DNA of 5,586 bases from Subdoligranulum variabile (GTDB lineage: Bacteria > Bacillota > Clostridia > Oscillospirales > Ruminococcaceae), in NCBI GenBank assembly GCA_003343905.1, contig QAKI01000064.1:1-5586 (forward strand), in the 5' to 3' direction. Below, piece after piece: positions 1 to 5,396 of the stretch (positions within the stretch are counted from its first letter, which is position 1; every line of letters starts with the position of its first letter). Below the pieces are notes generated by a model that saw only the letters and a list, made by a program, of their open reading frames with translations, was not told the origin of the DNA and did not search any database. The position numbers and the translations under genes are program-made.

Positions 1-66
1 GACCGCCTCTACTACCTGCTTCTTGAATTCTGGTGTATAGCGTTTGTTTGGTATTCCTTTCGGCAT
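1..66 (-). CDS. IS3-family transposase OrfA, N-terminal 22 codons (partial)
   Basis: First codons of an insertion-sequence transposase subunit; the rest lies beyond the low-coordinate edge. The translation is MPKGIPNKRYTPEFKKQVVE followed by AV. This is the characteristic start of OrfA proteins of the IS3 family, IS150 group, where a basic N-terminus leads into a helix-turn-helix (HTH_28/transposase_8 type) that binds the element's ends. In this family OrfA is normally fused to the DDE-domain OrfB by programmed frameshifting; neither the slippery site nor the DDE domain is visible here. The ATG start is supported by a G-rich ribosome site (GGGGTG on the minus strand, 74-79) nine bases upstream of the start codon, and by the element's terminal sequence just beyond it. 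Group assignment is from memory of the family, so the exact IS name is not given. Confidence 0.8.
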   Translation of the reverse strand, partial: MPKGIPNKRYTPEFKKQVVEAV

Positions 67-71
67 AGTAA

Positions 72-122
72 AGCACCCCATTTGTTATTCAGTATACCAT
101 ACTGTCTAACAAATGGGGTGCT
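72..122 (-). repeat. Long hairpin inside the IS left end, covering the transposase ribosome site
   Basis: AGCACCCCATTTGTTA at 72-87 is the exact reverse complement of the 16 bases at 107-122. A second stem sits inside it: CAGTAT at 90-95 pairs with ATACTG at 99-104 around a three-base loop, separated from the outer stem by a 2x2 mismatch (88-89 against 105-106). The full 51-base structure is almost a perfect palindrome. On the minus strand the downstream arm contains the GGGGTG ribosome site of the transposase (74-79), so RNA that includes both arms would bury that site. Confidence 0.88.
91..99 (-). promoter_or_regulatory. Candidate extended -10 promoter of the transposase
   Basis: The minus strand reads TGGTATACT, an extended -10 (TG, one base, then TATACT, five of six to consensus). 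No convincing -35 hexamer lies about 17 bp upstream, so recognition would depend on the extended -10. Transcription would start near position 84, inside the downstream arm of the hairpin. RNA made from this promoter would therefore lack the upstream arm and leave the transposase ribosome site free. The promoter is inferred from sequence only. Confidence 0.45.
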
Positions 123-124
123 GT

Positions 125-631
125 TCAGTCCTCCGCATAAACATCAAAACGCTTCTTTTCTGCAGAAGATACGCGAATGGACTCGTCTAAAGAGGGGCGG
201 TTACCAGCTTTATGTGTAAATAGTCTTTTTGAACTTCCGTCTTGATATAGTTCATACAGCCATTCTTCCTTGATTTTGCGTTCGCTCAGAATGGCGGAAA
301 AACCATAGGCGTAGAACTTAATTCCGCATGCAAATTGAACTTCAAAAGAGCTTTCCCTCGTTTTGTTTTCTTTTCGGTTTTTACAATACCATTCTATGGC
401 AGCAAGAGGGATCTGTTTTTGCACGGTGCTCTTAAAAAAACTGAAAAAATCAACAAAATTAGATTTTCCGGAAGCATTAGCCCCATAGATTACGGCATGC
501 TTGAGTATATTGGTGCTTTTGATGTTAATACGGTGGTCTTTATGACTTTGAATTTTTCCAGATGAAATCATGTTTAACTCAGTCGGAGAATCAAAAGACT
601 TAAAATTTTCTATGCTCACTTTTATTAACAC
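125..631 (-). pseudogene. AAA15-type ATPase, 5' part only, truncated by IS insertion
   Basis: Encodes 168 aa of an ABC-like AAA ATPase resembling the AAA15/COG1106 group, which is often found in defence loci. The N-terminus MLIKVSIENFKSF is the usual first beta strand and helix (lIkfsieNFkSf). The Walker A motif is GANASGKS at residues 50-57, with N52 and K56 as expected. Family members are generally about 400 aa or more and carry the signature motif, Walker B and a C-terminal effector or dimerisation part; all of these are absent here. The frame ends ...FDVYAED then TGA, and that TGA is formed by the first bases of the insertion sequence at 127. The product can probably bind nucleotide weakly at best and is unlikely to act. 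I chose the GTG at 631 because it follows a good ribosome site; the in-frame TTG at 670 and ATG at 655 overlap the promoter. The exact family and biological role are inferred. Homologs are sometimes paired with an RloB-like gene, which would lie outside the window. Confidence 0.82.
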
Positions 632-639
632 TATCCACA

Positions 640-647
640 CCTTCCTT
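640..647 (-). promoter_or_regulatory. Ribosome binding site fixing the ATPase GTG start
   Basis: Minus strand AAGGAAGG, eight bases before the GTG at 631. It selects that GTG over the upstream in-frame TTG (670) and ATG (655). With the promoter above it, the predicted transcript starts at about 647, so the leader would be very short and begin almost at this site. Confidence 0.65.
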
Positions 648-653
648 ACAATC

Positions 654-681
654 ATTATACCAGACAACAAATAAAAGTCAA
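654..681 (-). promoter_or_regulatory. Promoter of the truncated ATPase gene
   Basis: Minus strand -35 TTGACT (676-681), a 16-bp spacer, then -10 TATAAT (654-659) with an upstream TG making an extended -10 (654-662). This is a close match to a vegetative sigma-A promoter. It points through the ATPase fragment toward the insertion sequence, so it could feed read-through RNA into the transposase gene. Confidence 0.7.
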
Positions 682-1115
682 CATGGAGTTTCGATATTTA
701 GAGAATTTTTCGACAAATACAAAGACGAATTGACAATAATTGCTATTTGTTCCAAATATTAGAGCGTTGATTGCCCTTTTCAGCATCTTTTAAATAGCTG
801 CCTAATGTTTTAGATGCGAGTTGGTCATATCGTTACCTTTTCCGATTGAGAATGTGGACTTTGAATTCGAACAATTCAGGCAGGATACAAAGCGTTTAGG
901 TGGCACTGAAAAAGACACCTTTCGCCTGCAATCAATTCAGTAAAAGCCAATCAGATTGTAGATATGAAGGTCCATTCTAAACTTTGAGCATAAAAGCGGA
1001 TATTTGCTCTGGCTTCAAAAAGCTTACCGAGAATCGCAACTTTGATATTCAGGAACTATATTCTCTGCCCTTAACTAATTGTAAATAATGTAGCCTATAG
1101 CAGAAATGGCCTGTT
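682..1115. other. Intergenic stretch without an intact gene; short degenerate open stretches
   Basis: About 430 A/T-rich bases between the recombinase operon and the ATPase promoter. I find no complete gene, tRNA or convincing terminator. Short open stretches look protein-like but are not recognised. On the minus strand, 746-832 is open for 29 codons between stops (contains ASKTLGSYLKDAEKGNQ). On the plus strand, about 805-943 is open and contains ENVDFEFEQFRQDTKRLGG, and about 986-1087 contains LTENRNFDIQELYSLPL. None has a credible start with a ribosome site. They may be remnants of a decayed gene or chance. Because large serine recombinase genes often lie next to their attachment site, an element boundary could fall here, but I see no diagnostic repeat. 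Confidence 0.5.
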
Positions 1116-2729
1116 TCACAGAAGCGGCTGCATAATCTCAAATCCGCCTATGAAACGGATTCGGATTTTCTCTTTGGAAAGTACGGTGACTTTTTCGATG
1201 ATGCGGTACACCAGGGTGTCGGAGTATTCTGTCAGGTCAAGCTCTTCTGAGGAAATTAGTTCCATGATTTCGTTAACTTTGCTTTTCGTAGCTTTAGAAC
1301 GTTCTGCGGTTTGCTCGAGTTGTTTCTTCTGCTGATTTAGCTTACGTATAGTTTCGCTGAGTTGCTTCAGCTTATAGTCCAGAATATCGTTTTCATCGAC
1401 TGCCAGAATCAGGAGACGATCAAATTCTGTTTCCAATTCCTTGATTTCGCTTTCCAATATATTAGGATTGGTTCCTTCCTTTTCTCCGGCAATGCAGCGT
1501 ATTAAGGTATCCTGTAGCATCGCGGCCATTTTTTCCTGTTGTCCATGAATCAGGGAGCGGATGGCTTCCAGTATGGCAGCATGGAGGGAGGTTTCTTTGA
1601 GGCTGGGTGAATTTCCACAGGATTTCGGCCCGAGCTCGAGCCGGCTGATGCAGCGCCAGACGATTTGCTTTTGCCCATGGATATTCCAGGTTACCCTTCG
1701 GAAGTAACTGCTGCAGTCCCCGCAGACAAGTCTTTCTGAAAGGGCGTATTTGCTAGTAAACCGCCCTCGATTGGTCTTGGCTTTCTTGGTATTAGCGGGC
1801 TTTTTGCTCCTCCTGCGAGTGGTTTCTTCCTGAATTTGGTAAAACATTTCCCGAGGGATGATGGCCGGATGGTTGTCCTTGATGTAGTATTGCGGGAGTT
1901 CTCCGTTGTTTTTCTTGATCTTGCCTTCAATGAAATCCGCCGTGTAGGTTTTCTGCAGCAGGACGTCACCCATGTACTTCTCGTTCTGCAGGATGCGTCG
2001 GATGGTTTCCGTGCTCCAGTTCTTATTGCCGGTGGCGGTTGGGACGCCCATGCTCTCCAAAGTGGCTTTTATGGTACACAGACTGTCGCCATTTAAGTAA
2101 TTCTGAGCGATCAGCCGGATGATTTTCGCTTCTTCAGGCACGATTTCCGGTTCGCCATCCGACCCTTTGCGATACCCTAGAAAATTCTTGTATCGGAAAC
2201 CGAATCGTCCCTGCCGATAGCCCATGCGGATGCCCTTTGTGACGTTGCCGCTTATGGATTCGCTCTCAGCTTGGGCGAAGGAACTCAGGCAGGTCAGGAT
2301 CATCTCGCTGTTCATATTCGAAGTGTCGATGTTTTCTTTCTCGAAAATGACCGGAATGCCCCAGCTTTTGAGGATCCGCACGTGCTTGATGCAGTCTAGG
2401 GTGTTTCGGGCAAAGCGGGAAATAGATTTTGTCAGGATGAGATCGATTTTCTTCTTCCTGCACAGTTCAATCATTTTATTGAATTGCTCTCTGTTTTTGG
2501 TGCTGACGCCTGAGATCCCATCGTCCGCGAAAATTCCGGCCAGTTGCCATCCCTCATGATGGGTGATTTTGTCTGTATAATAGCTTACCTGTACCTCAAA
2601 GCTGTTTTTCTGTTCTTCTTCCTCGGTGCTCACCCGGCAGTAGGCCGCAACCCGCAGATTGCGCCGTTTCTTTCGCGAATCGCTCAGCATAGGGTTTGCC
2701 GGGATTTCCATGACCACCTTTTGCGACAC
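1116..2729 (-). CDS. Large serine recombinase (third gene of tandem), complete and catalytic
   Basis: 537-aa site-specific recombinase of the large serine (TnpX/CcrA-CcrB/phage integrase) type. It would cut both strands at an attachment site through a serine-DNA bond to integrate or excise an element. Resolvase domain, about residues 24-165: YCRVS with catalytic Ser34 and Arg32, then KSISRFARN at 101-109 supplying further active-site arginines, and a long linker helix to about 172. Recombinase DNA-binding domain about 183-300. Zinc ribbon C336-x2-C339, C360, C371, all four ligands present. Coiled coil about 425-485, interrupted, as in family members where it controls synapsis. The C-terminal tail (IIEKVTVLSKEKIRIRF...) is the usual family end. 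The start is GTG at 2729, with AAGGGAG ten bases upstream. It is the last gene of the operon, 16 bases after its neighbour's stop. It differs clearly from the 3581-5119 recombinase in sequence, so the pair are diverged paralogs and not a recent duplication. Confidence 0.93.
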   Translation of the reverse strand: MSQKVVMEIPANPMLSDSRKKRRNLRVAAYCRVSTEEEEQKNSFEVQVSYYTDKITHHEGWQLAGIFADDGISGVSTKNREQFNKMIELCRKKKIDLILTKSISRFARNTLDCIKHVRILKSWGIPVIFEKENIDTSNMNSEMILTCLSSFAQAESESISGNVTKGIRMGYRQGRFGFRYKNFLGYRKGSDGEPEIVPEEAKIIRLIAQNYLNGDSLCTIKATLESMGVPTATGNKNWSTETIRRILQNEKYMGDVLLQKTYTADFIEGKIKKNNGELPQYYIKDNHPAIIPREMFYQIQEETTRRRSKKPANTKKAKTNRGRFTSKYALSERLVCGDCSSYFRRVTWNIHGQKQIVWRCISRLELGPKSCGNSPSLKETSLHAAILEAIRSLIHGQQEKMAAMLQDTLIRCIAGEKEGTNPNILESEIKELETEFDRLLILAVDENDILDYKLKQLSETIRKLNQQKKQLEQTAERSKATKSKVNEIMELISSEELDLTEYSDTLVYRIIEKVTVLSKEKIRIRFIGGFEIMQPLL

Positions 2730-2739
2730 GGGAATTTCT

Positions 2740-2746
2740 CTCCCTT
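2740..2746 (-). promoter_or_regulatory. Ribosome binding site for the third recombinase
   Basis: Minus strand AAGGGAG, directly abutting the TGA stop of the middle gene and ten bases before the GTG at 2729. The contact between stop and ribosome site favours translational coupling. Confidence 0.55.
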
Positions 2747-3576
2747 CAAACTATTTTTCCGTTCAATAGCAGAAACTGCACGGAACCGTCTGGCTGCAGA
2801 ATAACCTGTTTAACGGTTTGGTCGAAAAGCTCCCGGTCCAGTTCCAGATCGCTGCCATGATCCTGAAAAAGGGTTTTCATTTTGAGGGTGAGATGGTCGG
2901 ACCCCTTAATACCGCAGGTCTTGTATTTTTCGGCAACGCATTCCAAGATCAGGGCGATCAGCTCGTCTGTATGGACTTCACGTTGATCCAGCAGTTGATT
3001 GATTTCGTTGGCTAACCGGGCCGCCTGGATGGATAGACTGTTTGGGGGAGAATGATCCGGCTCTGCCAACTTTGGGTTTTGGTAAACGGCCAGCAGCTTC
3101 TCTTTGACTGCCTGCAGCAGTTCGGCGTCGGTAATAGGGCCGAAGCACCGCCCGCATTGTGGACAATCCCAACGTATTCGAGGAGCATTTTTACCGTTAC
3201 GGTTTACGTTTCCTCTGCAGACACAGCAAACCAGTTTCTTCTTTATAAACTGTATGGAATATTGAGAAGTGGCTTTCTGTCTCCTTAAGGCAGTGACTGC
3301 AAAACCCGTTTCTTTGCTAACGATAGGTGGAAATCCAGCATTATTCCAATAGCGCTCATCATCCAACATTCTGGCGATCATGTTTTTGTTCCAATGCTCA
3401 GAGTTATCACGAAATCTGATTCCGGTCTGCTCTGCATAATTTGCCAATGCTTTCAGGGATGCGCCTTTCAGGTATCTGTCAAATAGGTCTTGGAGCAGGT
3501 CTCGTTCTTCCGGGACAATTTCAATTTTTCCAATGGCCATACGGTATCCAAAGGGGAAGTAGCGTATTTTCTTCAC
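2746..3576 (-). CDS. Recombinase-like protein lacking the catalytic serine domain
   Basis: 276-aa protein that matches large serine recombinases only from the point after their resolvase domain. Residues about 7-100 form the recombinase DNA-binding domain: FPFGYRMAIGKIEIVPEERD aligns with the APLGYYL...PDPQEVPIVEYIF start of the same domain in the upstream recombinase, followed by a HWNKNMIARMLDDERYWNN helix-turn core. A zinc ribbon follows with C117-x2-C120 and C138-x2-C141 (C144 extra). Then come a shortened helical/coiled region (about 181-220) and the conserved family tail, VKQVILQPDGSVQFLLLNG. There is no catalytic serine, no SISRFARN motif and no linker helix. The start is GTG at 3576, seven bases after a perfect AGGAGG that overlaps the stop of the preceding gene. 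The clean start, full-length frame and intact zinc ligands argue for a functional gene and not a decayed copy. Its role is unknown; a DNA-binding partner, directionality factor or regulator of the two flanking recombinases is my inference. Confidence 0.86.
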   Translation of the reverse strand: MKKIRYFPFGYRMAIGKIEIVPEERDLLQDLFDRYLKGASLKALANYAEQTGIRFRDNSEHWNKNMIARMLDDERYWNNAGFPPIVSKETGFAVTALRRQKATSQYSIQFIKKKLVCCVCRGNVNRNGKNAPRIRWDCPQCGRCFGPITDAELLQAVKEKLLAVYQNPKLAEPDHSPPNSLSIQAARLANEINQLLDQREVHTDELIALILECVAEKYKTCGIKGSDHLTLKMKTLFQDHGSDLELDRELFDQTVKQVILQPDGSVQFLLLNGKIV

Positions 3577-3580
3577 AGAC

Positions 3581-5119
3581 TTACCTCCTTTCGTCAAGCA
3601 TTAATCCGTTGATGAGATGAAAACGAAACCATTCGGGATAAACAACGATTTTCTGCACCATGCTTTTGAATATGGAAGGTTCAAAATCCAGCATAGGAGA
3701 GGCGTCTTCCAGCAGATCCAATAACAGTTTGGTGCTGTCGATGAGACGACTGACCTCGTCCGGTTCTTGAAGCTGCCGCAGCTCTTGTCGGAGTACTTCG
3801 ATTTTTTGGTTGTTGCGGTTGCTTCGTTCTATAAAAATAACAGAATCAATACACCCCTTGGTCTGCAACCTTGAGAGAGAATGATTCTGCTTGACGAGTT
3901 CAGATATTCTTTCGTTGGCCGCCATGATGTCCGGCCTTGCGAATACGGTTTTTACTTGCAGCTCCAACAGCTGGTTCAGCATGGCTTTCAAAATGGAGTT
4001 TTTGTTATCCAACAGTTTGTTATATACACTTAAGAATGCCCCGTAGACTTCGTTCTCCTCTATAATAGTCATCGGGCATAACTCTTTACTTTGCAAATGC
4101 TGATAGCAGGTCCACCGAACAGTTTTAGTGTTGGGACGGCGCTGAAAGGTTGAACCGCAAAGGGCGCACTGCATAGTTCTGCTGAGAGGGAAACTGCGGA
4201 TAGCTGTTTTTGAAAAGTGTTGCTCCACTCTTTGTTTGAGAAGCTGTTGCACAGTTTCAAAAATTTCGCGTGAGATAATTGCCGGATGAGAATTCTTGAT
4301 GTAGTATTGAGAGATTTCGCCTTTGTTCTTTTGGTGTTTTAGCGGAAGCTCATCGGGCGTAAACCATTTCTGTACCAGTGAATCACCAATGTATTTTTCA
4401 TTCGCCAGAATATATCGAATGGTCGATCGATGCCATCTCTCGCTTTTTTTGTCAGCAATTCCCACTTCCATTGTACTGAGCTCTGTCGCAATTTCTTTCA
4501 GGCTCCTTCCTGTGAGATAACTGCTGAAGATGTATTCAACAATCGGGACTTCCTGTGGATCAGGAATCAATGTTCCATTTTTCAGGTAATAGCCGAGTGG
4601 GGCGCTGCAGGTAATAAAATCGCCGGATTTCATCCGGCGCCGGTAGCTCCACTTCAAGTTCTTCGAAATAGAGAGGGATTCCTCCTGTGCGGCAGATCCC
4701 AGAATACTTAAGAGCATTTCGCTGCCCATATTCCCGGTATCGATTTGCTCTTTTTCAAATTCCACCGCGATACCAAGCTGTTTGAGCTCCCGCACCGTCT
4801 GAATGCAGTCAAGGGTATTGCGGGCAAATCTGGAAATGGATTTGACCAGAATGCGGTCAATTTTTCCGGCACGGCAGTCGGCCAGCAGACGCTGAAGATC
4901 GTTCCGCTTGTCGGCTGTGGTGCCGGAAACTGCTTCGTCAGCATAAAGGCCGGCAAACTCCCATTCGTCTTTGGATTGGATGAAGTCCGTGTAATAGGCC
5001 ACCTGAGTGGCAAAGGAATTTAGCTGATCCACTGAATCACTGCTCACACGGGCATAAGCTGCAACCCGCAGCTTTTTTGCCTGTTCGACTATAGGTCGTA
5101 TGATTTTAACTTCTGGCAT
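3581..5119 (-). CDS. Large serine recombinase (first gene of tandem), complete and catalytic
   Basis: 512-aa large serine recombinase, expected to carry out integration or excision at specific attachment sites. Resolvase domain about residues 16-155: YARVSS with Arg24 and catalytic Ser26, YADEAVSG at 59-66, KSISRFARN at 93-101. Recombinase DNA-binding domain about 173-290 (APLGYYL..., then RWHRSTIRYILANEKYIGD at 228-246). Zinc ribbon C318-x2-C321, C338, C348. A coiled-coil-like stretch about 400-470 and the family tail MVQKIVVYPEWFRFHLING complete it. Its length is at the normal size for TnpX/Ccr-like members. I chose ATG 5119 over the upstream in-frame ATG at 5146 because AAGGAG sits eight bases before 5119. 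The stop TAA overlaps the ribosome site of the next gene, four bases before that gene's GTG. Whether it works alone or with the 1116-2729 recombinase, as CcrA works with CcrB, cannot be told from sequence. Confidence 0.93.
   Translation of the reverse strand: MPEVKIIRPIVEQAKKLRVAAYARVSSDSVDQLNSFATQVAYYTDFIQSKDEWEFAGLYADEAVSGTTADKRNDLQRLLADCRAGKIDRILVKSISRFARNTLDCIQTVRELKQLGIAVEFEKEQIDTGNMGSEMLLSILGSAAQEESLSISKNLKWSYRRRMKSGDFITCSAPLGYYLKNGTLIPDPQEVPIVEYIFSSYLTGRSLKEIATELSTMEVGIADKKSERWHRSTIRYILANEKYIGDSLVQKWFTPDELPLKHQKNKGEISQYYIKNSHPAIISREIFETVQQLLKQRVEQHFSKTAIRSFPLSRTMQCALCGSTFQRRPNTKTVRWTCYQHLQSKELCPMTIIEENEVYGAFLSVYNKLLDNKNSILKAMLNQLLELQVKTVFARPDIMAANERISELVKQNHSLSRLQTKGCIDSVIFIERSNRNNQKIEVLRQELRQLQEPDEVSRLIDSTKLLLDLLEDASPMLDFEPSIFKSMVQKIVVYPEWFRFHLINGLMLDERR
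3584..3591 (-). promoter_or_regulatory. Perfect ribosome site overlapping the first recombinase stop
   Basis: Minus strand AAAGGAGG lies inside the last codons of the upstream recombinase (AGG AGG TAA is its end), seven bases before the GTG at 3576. It decides the start of the middle protein and implies coupled translation. The in-frame TTG at 3597 lies upstream of this site and is not used. Confidence 0.75.
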
Positions 5120-5203
5120 TTTTGCCACTCCTTTTCGGCTGGACATTCTTTTGTCATACCAAAGACTACTACAACCGGTTCTGGATAGCTATCACGACAA
5201 CCG
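5120..5203. promoter_or_regulatory. 84-bp spacer with two perfect palindromes before the first recombinase
   Basis: This is the only sizeable gap in the operon. It holds GATAGCTATC (5184-5193) and AACCGGTT (5173-5180), both perfect palindromes with centres 12 bp apart, and two direct copies of ACAACCG (5171-5177 and 5197-5203) that bracket them. A weak extended -10 (minus strand TGGTATGAC) follows without a clear -35. This could be an operator, a recombinase-binding or crossover site, or coincidence. Confidence 0.35.
5128..5133 (-). promoter_or_regulatory. Ribosome binding site fixing the first recombinase start
   Basis: Minus strand AAGGAG, eight bases before the ATG at 5119. It chooses this ATG over the longer in-frame option at 5146, which lies upstream of the ribosome site itself. 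Confidence 0.7.
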
Positions 5204-5383
5204 CTAAATATGGCACTGCAAGACGCCGTACTTTTCGGCAATAGCAACATTCGTCTGCCGACAGTTATCCAGCGTTAATTTTCCCTGCTCGCATAGTCTT
5301 TTCAGAAAAGTGTATGTAACGTAATACTTTATTTCATTTATCAGCCGTTCACTCGGCATTACAGGGTCAAATGGATTTCCCAT
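5204..5383 (-). CDS. Small 59-aa SHOCT-like protein of the recombinase operon
   Basis: Starts MGNPFDPVMPSERLINEIKY and ends KYGVLQCHI. The stretch LKRLCEQGKLTLDNCRQTNVAIAEKYGV (about residues 27-54, helix, turn with Gly, helix) resembles the short SHOCT-type fold, which in other proteins sits at C-termini or alone and is thought to mediate oligomer or nucleic-acid contacts. There are no signal peptide, membrane segment or catalytic motifs. The ATG at 5383 follows AGGAG at eight bases, and that ribosome site overlaps the TAG stop of the helicase gene, 11 bases upstream of the start. I recall similar small proteins immediately before serine recombinase genes in Clostridia but cannot verify this here. 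Function is unknown; a helper of the recombinases is a guess from position. Confidence 0.74.
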   Translation of the reverse strand: MGNPFDPVMPSERLINEIKYYVTYTFLKRLCEQGKLTLDNCRQTNVAIAEKYGVLQCHI

Positions 5384-5391
5384 GATCGAAT

Positions 5392-5396
5392 CTCCT
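5392..5396 (-). promoter_or_regulatory. Ribosome site of the small protein, overlapping the helicase stop
   Basis: Minus strand AGGAG shares bases with the TAG stop of the helicase gene (TAGGAG) and lies eight bases before the ATG at 5383. It indicates coupled translation and rules out the longer upstream extensions of the small frame, which would run inside the helicase gene. Confidence 0.7.

Larger units (their letters stand above)
1..127 (-). mobile_element. Left end of an IS150-like insertion sequence (IS3 family), partial
   Basis: The element begins at 127 and reads toward lower coordinates. On the minus strand its terminus reads TGAACAGCACCCCA and continues into TTTGTTAGACA. The 5'-TG terminus and the CACCCCA...GTTAGACA pattern match the ends of IS150-group elements. 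The transposase start lies 61 bases inside the end, a normal spacing. The flanking ATPase reading frame stops exactly at this TG, which independently places the boundary. The other end and the target-site duplication lie outside the window, so the insertion cannot be fully proven here. The bases next to the end on the ATPase side (minus strand GGAC) would be the candidate 3-4 bp duplication. Confidence 0.72.

Noticed and set aside
632..670. Longer N-terminus of the ATPase from the TTG at 670 or ATG at 655
   Set aside because: These codons overlap the -10 region or precede the predicted transcript start, and the family's conserved N-terminus begins at the GTG at 631.
986..1009. Weak stem GAGCA/TGCTC as a terminator for the recombinase operon
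   Set aside because: Only five pairs, a 14-base loop and no T-run; I see no convincing terminator after 1116.
1691..1969. Minus-strand 92-codon open frame inside the third recombinase (also 2266-2463, 2978-3172, 4069-4260, 4708-5013)
   Set aside because: Out-of-frame shadows within genes whose family motifs fix another frame.
1836..2559. Plus-strand open frames opposite the third recombinase (also at 335-565, 2818-3288, 4323-4711, 4745-5023)
   Set aside because: They are antisense shadows of clear minus-strand genes, with no recognisable domains or good ribosome sites.
2746..3597. The middle gene as a frameshifted 3' half of the upstream recombinase
   Set aside because: The upstream recombinase is complete, with its own DNA-binding domain, zinc ribbon and family tail, so the middle gene repeats those domains and is not their continuation.
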